This document shows, piece after piece, positions 34,886 through 46,604 of a stretch of 64,000 bases of DNA. The stretch's first letter is position 1, and the number at the start of each line of letters is the position of its first letter. Origin of the DNA: Siphonodentalium dalli (lineage: Eukaryota; Mollusca; Scaphopoda; Gadilida; Siphonodentaliidae); assembly GCA_032622095.1 (NCBI GenBank), contig CP136069.1:206328750-206392749 (forward strand), written 5' to 3'. The translations under genes and the position numbers were made by a program. The notes below the pieces were generated by a model. It was not told the origin of the DNA. It saw only the letters and a program-made list of their open reading frames with translations, and ran no database searches.

Positions 34886-36589
34886 TAAAGATATATTATG
34901 GCCTTATTTCATTGAGTAAAAACAAAGAGTTAAAATCCAAACACTTCCCCACTCGAATAATGTAGCAAAGAAACTAATATTGTTGAAAATTCCATCCATA
35001 TCGACTGTACCAGTCCATAGAACTCAAGGGTTGAACTATACACAAATGTAAACATTTACTACTTTATTCCGGATTATTGTTGGGCATAAACATTACGACA
35101 ACGATTTCGTCAATAATAGTCACTGAGTATAATTCGTATATTGTCTCGATGTGTCTAGGGTGTATAAGGTTTGCCGTGATATTGGGAACAATTCAAGAAG
35201 ACATCCAGATTCGTTGGTGTAGATATCTTTATGTATAAGTAAATTGGTTGCCGGCAAAGCACAGTGTAGACAGGTTATTAGGTCTTCATGATAGGAAGGC
35301 TGTCGGAGCAGTAACTCCCTCCGCTATGAGAAGGTATACTTCTAGTACAGCTGGCATATCATGTATCCATATACGGACTGATGTATCATGATATCTGAGC
35401 TATATATACTTTACTATAGAGTATATCACATATCTACTCGCATACTTTGGTTATGCTATGAATATAACTAGTCGATCAGTGTCGACATATATAGGTAGGC
35501 TTATGGCTTTAGATGTGTAACCTTGTACTTATTATTCGTTTGCTCCTCTCTCTATACAGTGCTTGGCCATTACATCGTTAACCCTATCAATATAATACAG
35601 GTAATATCACACAACAAACCCATCCATTTATATGTACTATCGGACAATATAACAATGACGCTGTGTTCTGACTGTTTGGATATAAACTGTATGAATATAA
35701 CCTATTTTGGTTATTTGTTATTTCGTCCGGGAGCACCTCAATGGAGTGTTTCACTTTAACTTACGGGTTAAACCAAGATAAATGTACCGTGGTAAACCAT
35801 GTGTGCCAATATAGGGTTGGCACATTATGACGACTCAGACACGGGAAGCAACGAGCCAAATGGTCACAAGTGAGAAAAAAAACACATACAGCAAAATAAT
35901 TGATAACCATGTTGGGACAGGCTGGTCAATCTACAGATGGTATCTTCAGATACAACGCGTGGCCGACCACATGTGAGAATTGTCCGAGGCAGGTCAGTAA
36001 AAACTAGGGACAGGCTGGTTACTCGAAACAATCTGTAGATGGTAGATGGAATCTGGAATATTGAAAATGGAAAATTATTCAATCCACCTTTCGTTAGATC
36101 TTGGTTGGTTGTTAATAATAATAGAAACAATCAACCATCGTTTCCTTCCGAAATGTCCAACTTCCAGCCATGAATTTACGATAAAGAGCGTTTATTGCTT
36201 TATTTCCAATTATCCAGAGTATACTATTAAAAGAGCGTTTTGAAAACAAGTTATACGCTTGCTGTTGTTTGCTGTCGAACATGTGTCAACGTTACTATAA
36301 AAAGTGTGACATATGACAGTGACGTGTTCAGAGAGCGTGCTTTGTGTGAGGGCCCGGGTGTAAATTTCGACCGTCTCGTGAACACGTCCGTTTACTCAAC
36401 TTGACTAATTTTAACTCGCCTCGATAAAACGTTTTCACCTTGTACCTGAAACTTCCAAGTGAGCATAAATTCCAACCAAATCACCCCTGTAATCGGACAT
36501 TTTCTAACCGAGGGCGAATTAATATTACGTTTTATTAAAACTAAGAAATTATCCAACGCACTTTACAATATATATTGGTTGTTTATTTA
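34886..36589. other. No supported gene
   Basis: GGACAGGCTGGT occurs twice (about 35916 and 36012), with ATCTGTAGATGG or its near complement nearby, hinting at a small duplication. Nothing coding is recognised. Confidence 0.4.
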
Positions 36590-37110
36590 CAAGAACAGAA
36601 AAAAAACTCATTGTTTTTTTCGGAATTTTTTACTGCTGCATTTACAACTGTAAGATATACATAAAAGGTGGTCTATCCCTTCCTACAACAAGTTTTATAT
36701 TGATCCCTGGATATCAGATAATAAAAATCGAAGGCACTGGAAACGCTCCTATCAATTAATATTGATTGTTTTTCGAATGTTCTGGTTAATACATGTATTT
36801 AATTTGAGACATTTTACGGTTCGTGGAAAAGTTCGGAACGTAGAAAGCGCGGAACTCTATCTCTATCTGAGATCGCCTGAAAGTTTTATGACGGTCTATT
36901 ATAACAGGAGTATCGAAAAAATGTCCCGATTAATCATCGCATTGTATACGAAAATATCGATATGAAATCACTATTAATCGACAGAAAAGTTTCCGGACAG
37001 ATGTCTTCGACTCATATTTATTATTGTATACCGTATAAATTATATAATGCGTATTTATGAAGAGATAATCCATCCTTAAAACTTAGATTATCGTGGGACA
37101 CGCACAACAT
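36590..37110 (+). repeat. Dispersed repeat Q, copy 2
   Basis: Same orientation and block order as 11820-12186, continuing to TCTTCGACTC and TATTATTGTATACC as in 12365-12400. Moderate divergence. Confidence 0.7.
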
Positions 37111-37619
37111 CGTTTACAATAAACAGAACAGTCTGTGGTTTCAAGATATTATACTAATGTGACCCAGACTGAGATCTCAAAATATTAGTGCGGCACACCC
37201 GAGCGCATGTACATTGCAGTACGCCAGGGGGTCCTGGGTCCTAGTTCAGGGAAATTTTGAAGAAAAAAATAAGTTTAATTTTGTGCACTTTGTGAGTTTG
37301 TGTGGTTTTTGGTAGTCATATTGCAGGCTGATTCGATTCATAATTTTGCAGTATATTATTAAACCATTAGATACAACTATAAGGCACTGATATACTTCAT
37401 GAAAAAAATGTGGGGACACATTTCCTCTAGCCACGAGTACAAGTTCAAATGTTTTGTCATCACGAATGAGATATAACCCATATCCACTGAAAAGGTGTGG
37501 ATATTCTGTTTATTATATACTTTGGTTACTTGCCTATGGCCCCAAATGAATGTCAACAAATCAGAAATTTCAAGCTGATATCACTCACTAGTGGGATATC
37601 ACTTATATCTCACTGCTAA

Positions 37620-38010
37620 CACCTTATAATTCATGGGCAATTATATAATAAATTCCTCTTATCATGGAGAAGAATAATATATCAATTTGGTGGAAATCTG
37701 CGCTAATAATATTTTTAATCAATTGTTGGTGCGGATGGTGCCCCTCTCCCATGTGCACACTTGAGTCGAACGGCGCCATATCATGGAGGTGATTATGTAT
37801 AAGTTTGGTGGAAATTGGCGACAAAACTATTTCACCCTTTCTCCTCCTTACACCAACAGCGTCACTTTATAAACATTTTAACCCGCACCATTATCTTCCT
37901 CGTTAAAAGTTACCCCCGTTAGACCGCCTCGGTGTCATCTCGATTGTAGCCCGTGAAGTAATTATAGAATATAGACATACAGATATTCGCAAATCTATCT
38001 AGGCACCATG
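37620..38010 (-). repeat. Dispersed repeat R, copy 2
   Basis: Reverse orientation relative to 61960-63130. Shared blocks read on the minus strand include CCACCAAACTTATACATAAT, GGCGCCATATCATGGAG-like, CCGTTAGACCGCC and GTTTTAACCC. The 37865-38005 part also matches 11455-11600. Confidence 0.7.
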
Positions 38011-38349
38011 TACATTTGGCGTTTTTTAAATTCATGATTTGATTCGTCTTATCATTGTCACTAATAATTTCTTATCAGTTTTGCTGACCCTCCCGTCCCT
38101 ATTTCGGACTCAAGCGGTGCCACTTTTGACATCTTTAAACCACACACTTAAGGTTGTTCCACACCGGGCGCGAGCGAGCGATTATAACGGCCGTTTTCTA
38201 ACGTCCGTAGCAGTTCAAAGCGCGCGATTTTTATGTCCACACCGCAAGCGACTGAAACGCTTCGAATAAAAAACTTCGTAGCGCGCGATAGTCAGCTTAT
38301 TATTCTGTGTGTACGCTAATTTCATGGGAGACAGGTGGCTGCATGGGGG

Positions 38350-39130
38350 ATACCCCCACCCCACACAATTATGACTAATGTGTAGGGTTTCTACAAATAA
38401 CGTGTAGCCCTGCTACACAACCATTATTCATTTTTTATCTTAAACATATTTTACACAATAAATGGGTCAATTTATACGTTACACATGTTGTGTAAATTCT
38501 TACACATATATATCGTAGACAAGAATGTAAAGTTCAGAATTCCGAACTGTGGGTATATAGTATTCATGGCAAATGGAGATTTATATGTTAAAACTTTCAT
38601 GGCGTACAATAGTACGTAATATTTTGCTCTGTCATGTGTGAGTTTTCGTTTTAAATGAACAAACCATGGTCGTGGCGTGGTTGCACGTGATTAGTATTAA
38701 CGTATTACAACAATCATATAAACAAGAGTAAGAGCAGTATTCTTCATGAAAGTTTTAACAAATATATCCTCATATATCATTAATACAATACTCACAAGTC
38801 GGAATTCTGAACTTACATTCCTTCTCTAACATTTGTTTATTCTCGTCACTCAAAATTACATGGGTATTGAGACAGTAGTAAATTGTATTCCAAAACATAT
38901 ACTCAAACAATATCGTCGTCATGTAGCAGACTATGAAACTGAAGGCACGCAATGCGCACGATCTACATTCTTACACAAGTGTGTGTAATAAAATGTACAC
39001 ATTATGTGTAGAACGGCACTTGGTCAATGTATTTGTATGTAAAACTACACATTGCTATGTGTATTAACCGGGTTTACACATTTGATGTGTAATCGTTTCT
39101 ACACAATAGTTATAATAGTGCTCCCACCCG
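38350..39130. repeat. Inner inverted repeat rich in TGTGTAGA/TCTACACA
   Basis: Left blocks CCACACAATTATGACTAATG and TTCAGAATTCCGAACT pair with right blocks TATTGTGTAGAAACG (read in reverse) and AGTCGGAATTCTGAACTTAC. ACACA/TGTGT words recur throughout. Its centre (about 38740) differs from that of the outer element, which suggests a nested element. Confidence 0.65.
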
Positions 39131-39416
39131 GTAATACGCGATTATTATTAGTTGATGAATGCATTGTCTCATGTTTACCACAACGTCTTTTGGAATGAAC
39201 TAGCCTCGTTATATTCTTTATCATTTCCCCTGATTATACCAAAATATAATTCACAAGCCAATGGAGCAGATTATACGGTCCATGATTTTAGTTCTTTACA
39301 AGGAATAAACTGAATATAGTAATCTAAGGTGGAATTTCAGTCACGAAAAATAACAAAAATAAATGGTTTAATTATTTGGTCATAGAGACATACAGTCACA
39401 CAGACACACATGGCAT

Positions 39417-39500
39417 ACATGCATACATACATACATACATACATACAGTCATACAGACACACACAGTCATACAGACACACATGTGCCATACAGACACACA
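39417..39500 (+). repeat. CATA/CACACAGT simple repeat
   Basis: (CATA)n followed by ACAGTCATACAGACACACA units, three copies. Confidence 0.85.
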
Positions 39501-39749
39501 TGCGTTGTACTTCGATTATTAGCTTCTCGCTAAAGTCCTCCATTATCGCGGCGACAAATCAGTGTTCCGTCATCAAATAGAAAAATAACGGTCGTATAAA
39601 CACCTATTTGAGAGCCGTCCAATTATCGCGCTGGTTTGCAACAAAGCGACAATTCGACGAAGCATAAAATCACTGCTATAATCGCCTCGTGGTCAGCGAG
39701 TCGGTCGCTTGCGGTGTGAACATAAAAATCGCGCGCTTTGAACTGCTAC

Positions 39750-40268
39750 AATTCAATTTCAATTCAATTTATTGGTATATACTCGTCGTCGTTTTGACAT
39801 TTAGAGTGGAACATATACAGTGTTAAATTTCAAAATATTTATTAATTGTGCATGCGTGCAGTGAATAAATATACGACAATATCATATGGGATATGTGGTC
39901 AGTAATCAGTGGGTCAGTAATCAGTGGGTTTGGGTCGGTTTTAGTAGCTGTTTTGGTGTGCCTCAGGAGATCCTCGTTATTGATTGGGCTTTCTTAATAA
40001 ATAGAGCAAGATTAGTAAGAGTTCGTTTGTTACCGCTATTAAATAGGTCGGTTAGCTTCAATGTATTGGGTCTTTTATAGTAATATTTCTTTATATATCT
40101 TGATCTCAGCTCTTTCAAGTTTGGGCATACTAATATGAAATGGAATTCATCTCCGATTCCCTCTCCGCATAACGAGCATAATCTCTCGTTATATGGTGTG
40201 TTTGTCCAGGAACCAGTCTCCACCGGCAGGCGGTGGTTTCTGGACCTGAACCTCACTAATGGCATAAG
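39750..40268 (-). mobile_element. 5'-truncated LINE (non-LTR retrotransposon)
   Basis: On the minus strand, the last roughly 100 codons of a reverse transcriptase ORF are followed by a 3' UTR of about 210 bp. The 3' end is CAATAAATTGAATTGAAATT, combining a polyadenylation signal with a short repeated tail. It sits inside the right arm of the element at 38150-40317, so it inserted after that element did. Confidence 0.85.
39963..40268 (-). pseudogene. C-terminal fragment of LINE ORF2
   Basis: The translation begins LMPLVRFRSRNHRLPVETGS and contains CSLCGEGIGDEFHFILVCP, the Cys-x2-Cys...His...Cys pattern found after the reverse transcriptase domain in Jockey/CR1-like LINEs. About 100 residues survive; the reverse transcriptase and endonuclease domains are missing because of 5' truncation. 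It cannot encode an active protein. Confidence 0.8.
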
Positions 40269-40319
40269 AAAACGGCCGTTATAATCGCTCGCTCGCGCCC
40301 GGTGTGGAACAACCTTTAG

Positions 40320-40944
40320 ACTTATGGAAATGAATACATATAAAATTGGTAAAAAATTGGCTAGTATACAAATTCATATCAAATTTAGTGCCGCAATATC
40401 TCTCACCCAAACAGAGCCAAGTTCAGGTATTTAAACTGCACCATTATACTTCTTGTATCACGGTGAAAAATATTTATCAATCTGGTGGAAATCAGTGTTA
40501 AACATATAGCAGGGCGGCTAAGTGTACAATCGTTCACTTGGTGATACAAGCATGAAATTTGGCACGATTGATCAGTATGGGCCACTAAACAATATTGTTC
40601 GACAAACCGCGCAAAAATCCAAGATGGGTGCCATTTTCAAAATGGCCGCCATTTTCAGCTATGTCAGTTTTCGAATTTTGAAAAGTTAACCGATTTTATC
40701 GATGTATCACTCAAACAAGAGATCTTTTGTCATTTCTAAAGGTTGAACTGAAATTAAAACAAAACCCGAGTATGTTTTTAAAATATATTGTAACAAATTA
40801 GCTGTTTTGTTTCAAAATTTTGGCATTTTTATATCACTTAACTTTCAAATTGTGAAAAAAAAAATTAAATTTCAAACAATTTAACCTCACATTATATATG
40901 CTGTTAGTTCTGGGAAAGCTACACATATTCATGACTATCAGTTC
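40320..40944. repeat. Degenerate interspersed repeat with ATGGCCGCCATTTT
   Basis: Contains GATACAAGCATGAAATTTGG and CCAAGATGGGTGCCATTTTC followed by AAAATGGCCGCC, a phrasing common in invertebrate repeats and related to the AAGATGGCG motif elsewhere in the window. No gene. Confidence 0.45.
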
Positions 40945-42060
40945 TTAGAGTCTTTTAAACTTGGCAGCAACAACTGCATAAAGTGGTGCATGGAAGCCCA
41001 ATATGCATCGCCCATTATACGCCTTCTTGCAGCCGTATTTGGTCAACTGACTGCAACATTTGGCAATTGGTGGAAGCTCCGTCCAAAATGGTTCCCAGTG
41101 ACTGCCATTATTTGCCCATCCCCAATCTGCAGGACTCGGGTAAGCTGGTTTACGTGCCAATGATTGTCCCAATATATGCCCTGCCTCGTATGCGGCTTTC
41201 TTGGCATGTTGCAACAGCGCAGACCTTGTAGTTGGAATAGCATTGTATGGTCTATGTTTCCGTGCAAAAAAAAGTCTGGTCTGGCTTCATTAATGTACAT
41301 TCTAACGAATCCCTCGATTACTGCAATGTCATGTTACATGGTGGAAATACATTCCATGCCTGCCATGCAGACTTTTTCCCTTTCCTGCCAAATGCAGATA
41401 CGCACATCCACTAATTGCATAGAGAAAGAGAATTCCATAACATTTTGTTGTACCTATGACCGAATGCTTTCAAACTGGAGTATACGCTTACAGAAATAAT
41501 CACTGCATTCGTATCGGTGGCATGGTAATTATCCTGTTGTGTTGGTTTATCACTGCGTGTTTTGCATGCACAGATATCCGTGTATCAGCCTTTTCACGTG
41601 TGCATGGTGCAATATTATGCACATCAAGTTCATGGTTACTTTGTACATGTTCACATTTGGTGAAAACAATGCCATTGTCCGTATTAACATTTATAATTTT
41701 GTCAGCAAAGAAGTGAAATACTAGTAGCTCTGTTTTGTTGTTTAATCGCGAAGAAAGCTATACCAGTCTGCTAGAGTTTTGCTAGATCATGATACCCTTC
41801 TCCTGATTCCTTTTCCGCGCTTTGATATGGTTTCCTGTTTGCGTCTAATTACACTTCAAACATGATGTCAGTTCTCTTATATTTATGGCAATATGTCTGT
41901 ATTTTAGGAATGACAATGTCTTAATTGTGCATATTCATCAAATGTTTTCACACTATTAGGTTTAAGACCATTTATTATGTCAGAGCCATATATTATCACA
42001 GCATCTGCAGAGGGTGCTTCCTCAGGCAGTGTTAACTCTGCTTCAAATGTATCCATCAAT
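40945..42060 (-). pseudogene. Decayed copy of a transposon-associated protein
   Basis: Several frames on the minus strand, read in order, match a protein pattern repeatedly seen in aquatic invertebrates: IIYGSDIINGLKPNSVKTFD (about 41990), HKYKRTDIMFEVY, KTELL, an ADTRISVHAKHAV block (41550-41590; usual form EADTR), GRKGKKSAWQAWNVFPP (about 41340-41390), LFARKHRPYNAIPTTRSALL, and YPSPADWGWANNGSHWEPFW. It ends in a tail where a Cys-rich CGCKKG-CNGRCKC-like motif has lost several cysteines. Frameshifts and stops separate the blocks, so it is dead. I know no established function for the family; the acidic ADTR-type motifs suggest a nuclease-like fold, which is inference. Confidence 0.75.
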
Positions 42061-42370
42061 TGAGATTTTTGCCGCAAATTTTGTCTTGTTCAATGATGGG
42101 GTAAATTGTGCAATTATATCGTTAACAAGCAATACAGCGACCGATCCCATGCCTCTTCGCCACCTTATTAGTTAATACCATGATTTTTAAATGGACAACC
42201 CATGTTTTGATAAGCAACTATGGTTCAAAATTAAATTTTACAATTTTGTAATGGGACCACTTTGTTGTTATCATGAGTATCGATCAACAATTAACTCTTT
42301 CAATGCGGCTATAATGCTTCAATATTGACATCACAAGTTGAACATGTAACATCCAATATGCGGGGAGTTA
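42061..42370. other. Possible further upstream part of the pseudogene
   Basis: Weakly protein-like on the minus strand but without blocks I can match. Otherwise AT-rich. Confidence 0.3.
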
Positions 42371-43170
42371 AGTATATGTTCATACGCTGGCAAGTTTGCA
42401 CTGTATGTTTTGCAGGCATTTCGTCATAGAAAACCACATGGTGCTAGAATATGAACGAATACGTGCAAATAACATGCATCTTAACCAAACGAACGACATT
42501 AGAAGTAACATTTCTGCAGTTTCACTTGTTATTATGCTATCGGCATTTGCCTGTAGGATCGATTCTTGCGATATCATTGCATGTTATTTACGCTGAATAG
42601 GTCACTCTCACCGGTTTTCTGTGATAAAGTAACCCAGGTTCCTGAAATTGTGATAAAGTTACCCAGGTTGGAGAAGAATGTGATAAGGTTACCCAGGTTA
42701 ATAATAGTTCATGTTTAGCAACAAATTATTGATTTTTGTGATCAAAATGACGAACTACAGTACTAATATGTCTTAATTTATGCTTGACAAGGGCTATTAC
42801 TTGCCAAAACTGAACAATATTTCCCTCTGTCACTTTTAAATCGAGTTGATATTGTGAGATTTGCTTAACCTGGGTAACTTTATCACAATTCTCACCAACC
42901 TGGGTAACTTTATCACAAAATTAGGAACCTGGGCAACTTTATCACATAAAACCGGTGAGAGTGACCTATTCAGAGTTATTTACAGGCAACGTCCGGTAGT
43001 ATCGCTATATGCGGAATTACATATAATTTACTTCACACGTATGTAGTTGTGGTACAGATGCATTTTATAAATATGTGTCCGTTCATATTCTGGAACCATA
43101 TCGTTTTCAACGACGAAATACCTTCAAACCATACCGTGCAATATTGTCAGAATGTGTGAACGCACCATAA
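42371..43170. mobile_element. MITE-like inverted-repeat element E1
   Basis: The left arm GTTCATACGCTGGCAAGTTT, then GCAGGCATTTCGTCATAGAA and AGAATATGAACG, pairs with the right arm read in reverse: GTTCACACATTCTGACAATA, then GGTATTTCGTCG and AGAATATGAACG. Its centre is replaced by the foldback at 42594-42976. Related to E2 at 43482. Confidence 0.75.
42594..42976. repeat. Foldback with three tandem repeats in each arm
   Basis: The arms start CTGAATAGGTCACTCTCACC and its reverse complement. GTGATAAAGTTACCCAGGTT or a one-to-two base variant occurs three times in the left arm (about 42620, 42650 and 42680). Its complement occurs three times in the right arm (about 42866, 42897 and 42926). The spacing is about 30 bp on each side. 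The loop is about 165 bp. No open frame of note. Confidence 0.9.
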
Positions 43171-43481
43171 GTAATGAAACCACCTTATTGTTATTATAAT
43201 TGCCAGTCAACAAGTAAGTGTCTTAATGAGGTTCCAATATTTCTAAATTTAAATTTGAATAAGAATTTAAATGCAAATTTAATGATAGTCAATTCAGAAT
43301 TTAGTTTGGTTACATGTGGATTTGATTTACATGTTACATATGATGGGAGGGGGTAATTGTGTGATGATAGCACTAACGTAAATATAGGGTTGTCAAAAAT
43401 AAACACTCAAGTTGTGTAGTAAGACACATATAATTTATGGTCAGTTTTTATGTGTGGACCATGAATATTCTGATTCCACAG
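43171..43481. other. No gene seen
   Basis: AT-rich, with AATTTAAATTTGAAT-like low-complexity DNA at 43240-43285. Confidence 0.4.
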
Positions 43482-44152
43482 TTAGGGTACGTTCACACAC
43501 TGGCAAATTTGTCAGGTATTCTGTTGTAGGCATTACGGTACAGAAAGCTCCTTAATTAACCCTTAATCTCATCTACGGTACATTATCATTAACCCTTTGA
43601 GTGCCGGGGCCCGATCTCATCGGCCCTAAACCTACAAAATAAGTCTGTTAAAGAATATAAGAATAAATTATTAAAATTGTAAAAAATTGTAAAAAAAACA
43701 ACAATTGTTAGCCCAATGCATTCTCTTATATATGCGAGGCGACCTATGGTCGACTCGCATATATAAGATAATGCATTGGCACAGGGTATATGGGTTGATA
43801 CAAAAATCGACAGAAACGTAATGATCCTAGCTTATAAAATGCATCTCTTCCACAGATAACTAACCACATGTACAGTGAAATATATGTAGTTCCACTAGTT
43901 GCCATACTATCGAAGTTTACCTGTAAATAACCTGCGAGTATCTCGCAAACATCAGTCATGAAGTTATTTAATGCAATGTGTTTTGTATCACCGTTGCGTG
44001 TGGAACTCTCGATATTTTACTTCTAATGTCGTTAGTTTTGGTCAATGTGCATTTTATATGCATGTTGTCGTTCTGGCTTCATCGGGTTTTCTATGAGAAA
44101 ATGCCTGCAAAATATGCCGTGTAAACTTCCCATTGTACGAACGTACCCTTAA
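43482..44152. mobile_element. MITE-like inverted-repeat element E2
   Basis: The left end TTAGGGTACGTTCACACACT pairs with the right end read in reverse, TTAAGGGTACGTTCGTACAA. Inner blocks GCAGGCATTTTCTC and TGTAGGCATTACGG also correspond. Interrupted by the sequence starting TTAACCCTTTGAGTGCC at 43589. Confidence 0.7.
43589..43790 (+). mobile_element. TTAA-start element with inner hairpin
   Basis: TTAACCCTTTGAGTGCCGGG has the look of a piggyBac-type terminus. It is followed at 43714-43780 by a hairpin, AATGCATTCTCTTATATATG with CATATATAAGATAATGCATT around a GGCGACCTATGGTCG apex. A similar AATGTATTGGCAC ending lies at 54185-54210. The opposite terminus is not seen. Confidence 0.45.
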
Positions 44153-45100
44153 GGCTTGATTGTATAAACAAGACAGTCGATGACTGTGGGTCGCTCACCA
44201 GACTGTAAAGACCGAGAAGACTGGGACTCTGAAGCCTACAGTAGTCAGTACTTATCAACTCACTTTAAAATAAGTAGTTCTAAACATGGAAACAGGTATA
44301 GGGTCTTTGTTGAACGGTGGGAGGGGTTATGGGAGTGTCCACTTTGAAATTTCCAACTGCACGTCCATCCCCATCTCCCAAAAGATCATTGCCCATTACC
44401 TCCTAACTGGACCAAACTAAATCACACCACTACTTCGAGGTCTCCTAACTGTTCGAAATTTATCAAAAACTTACTGATAACACCGGTATATATAAAAATT
44501 ATTACATGCAATATAGGAATCTATAAACAAGTACCAAACATGAAATCATAGCCCATCTGCTGTGGGTGCGGAAGTTTAATATCTCCTATCTCAGCCCCTA
44601 TTTGAACCAAATGTAAATCACAATCTATGGGATTCAGTGATCTAGTAATCTTAAATTGTATATTATAGAAGTTGAAGTGAGTTCATTTTCATTAAAATAA
44701 GTTAAAAATTAAGGGTTAGCAACATGGCACCTCTGATAATTGTTCCTTGAAATCGTCAGCATAATAAATAAGACACACATCATTATCACAGATTAAAAGA
44801 TGTTAATAGTCTACATAAACATAATATAACACTTGCCTGTACACTGCATATAACGCAGCACATAGGAATTAATCTTATTTATATTGAAATGAATGACACA
44901 AATAAACATTATCTGTGATTGTTTATCAACCGTTGTCCGATAAGATAGGATCCTATTGCATACACCGGAGACAGTATAGTATGGCAGGCAGACAAGCCTT
45001 ACATTGTTAGTGAAAGATATGACTTCTCAAATAATATTGTCATATTAGGAACGTGAAAGAACAGCATTTGTAACAGGGGTACATATACTTACTGTGACCC
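44153..45100. other. No gene seen
   Basis: AT-rich unique-looking sequence, no supported coding region or repeat. Confidence 0.4.
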
Positions 45101-45690
45101 CTCAATTGGCAAGGGTAACAACATGTCTGTTCGTGACTTTTCTCCCATACCCCTTGACCGATTTCAACAAAATTGTGTGGGATGAGTCGACGTACCCTGG
45201 GGGATGTTATAATGTGGTTAGTTTTTCAAAACAAAAAGGTTCATAAAAATAAAAAATAAAATGTTTTTAATGTGTTTTTGTTTTGGTTAAATTGAGCAAG
45301 GAGTTGAATCTAAAAACAAATTTATTTTTGAAGTTAAGTCACTGACTCCGCCCACATTCGACCCAATGACCTCATTTGAACAAATCTGAACCACACTTAC
45401 CCAATGACCCTTTATACCAAATATGAACCCATTCGGCCTGGTGGAACTTGAGAAGTCGTTTTAAGAATTAATATGGTGGGAAAGAGTTATGGTCATAGCA
45501 TCGCAACTATATGACCTGGTGACCTTATTCGATCAAATCTGAATATGAGTCACATGGGGAACATGCACACCAAATATGAACCCAATTGGTCTTATGGTTC
45601 TGGAGAAGAAGATGATTATTGACGGACGGATGGACTGTTAAACGGACGGATGTACGGTTAGACGGACGTCGGACGGGTAGAGATGACTAT
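45101..45690 (+). repeat. Interspersed repeat with ACCAAATATGAACCCA units
   Basis: ACCAAATATGAACCCATTCG (about 45416) and ACCAAATATGAACCCAATTG (about 45571) mark a repeated unit of about 155 bp, followed by GACGGACGGATGGAC. The phrase TTGACCGATTTCAACAAAAT is typical of metazoan repeats of this kind. Not coding. Confidence 0.6.
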
Positions 45691-45734
45691 TTCTCCCACC
45701 CCTACACACTTCAGCACAGGCAGCCAGTGTGAGA

Positions 45735-45798
45735 TAGCTGGGTGAGATTTCACTGTCTCACATAACACGTGACCATCTATCTCACACCACACACGTGA
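45735..45798 (+). promoter_or_regulatory. Pair of CACGTGAC E-boxes
   Basis: CACGTGAC occurs at about 45767 and 45793, 26 bp apart and upstream of the small frame at 45873. CACGTG is the consensus core for USF/Myc-type bHLH proteins. Function here is inferred only. Confidence 0.3.
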
Positions 45799-45872
45799 CT
45801 GCTTTACCTGTTTAATTAAGAGCCGGAACTAATTTAACAATCCGTCATCATGTTTTGTGTGAACTAAAACAG

Positions 45873-46031
45873 ATGAAAACAATGGCGACCAACCAGTTAC
45901 GCTTCACGTTTCAAGTAAATAAATACGGACGAATTCGTGGACGCCAATACAAAATTTATGGAGATGAGCCTCAACTGTTAATCACGAAAAACCTTCAGCA
46001 TAACCTCACTTGCAGACACAGAGTTGCATAA
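45873..46031 (+). CDS. Weak small frame, 52 residues
   Basis: Starts MKTMATNQLRFTFQVNKYGR with a good second start context (ACAATGGCG) and ends at a TAA. Two E-boxes lie about 80-105 bp upstream. A donor-like CAAGTAAAT sits 14 codons in, so it could also be a first exon. No known family recognised; chance is a strong alternative. Confidence 0.2.
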   Translation: MKTMATNQLRFTFQVNKYGRIRGRQYKIYGDEPQLLITKNLQHNLTCRHRVA

Positions 46032-46604
46032 TATAACATGAAATATAAACGACTAATTTGCGAACATATTCCATAAAACGGAAGACCCCAAGCGAAACTG
46101 GCACCACTGGCACATTTCGTAACAGGTAAACAATAGCCGCTTCACAAATGACGAACGAAATAATTCCACATTCGAACAGTTGTCATCGTTGCAATAAATC
46201 GTCGAACGCGTCTAACTAACATTTGTCTGTCATATATTCACATGTTTCCTTTTCTAATGGTATCGATATGGTCATTTCCGATGACAAACACGATTAGTCC
46301 AGTTGTATATACTTCATATCAATACGCGCGTTTCTCGGAAATTATGCAGGTGCAACGATGTGACGTATCCATGTCGTTTTCACAAGACCGTGTCGATTTC
46401 ACTCTAACGTATTAACCCTGCGCGCACGGATAACGCGCTTTGTTTTTACAGTATATACCTTTGGTAATATACCGAAATCATCCCAGTTAATCACGAATAT
46501 CTAATCAGATTTCTAACCAGATATACCGTTACGAAGCTACTGGAATGTGCCAAAGATTGTTATAAAACAAATCGGAATGAGGCTCTTGGGTTAGGAGAAA
46601 AATG
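46032..46604. other. No gene seen
   Basis: AT-rich, no supported features. Confidence 0.4.

Larger units (their letters stand above)
38150..40317. mobile_element. Inverted-repeat DNA element interrupted by a LINE
   Basis: The left end AAGGTTGTTCCACACCGGGC, with GCGAGCGAGCGATTATAACG, pairs with the right end CGTTATAATCGCTCGCTCGC followed by GTGTGGAACAACCTT. The match runs about 100 bp through AGTTCAAAGCGCGCGATTTT to CACACCGCAAGCGAC. The right arm is split at 39750-40268 by a LINE fragment, with loss of about 9 bp of the arm. Removing the LINE leaves about 1.65 kb. No transposase is visible. Confidence 0.85.

Noticed and set aside
42594-42976. CRISPR-like regularly spaced repeats
   Set aside because: Only three copies per arm, arms are mirror images, spacers about 10 bp, and the genome is eukaryotic.
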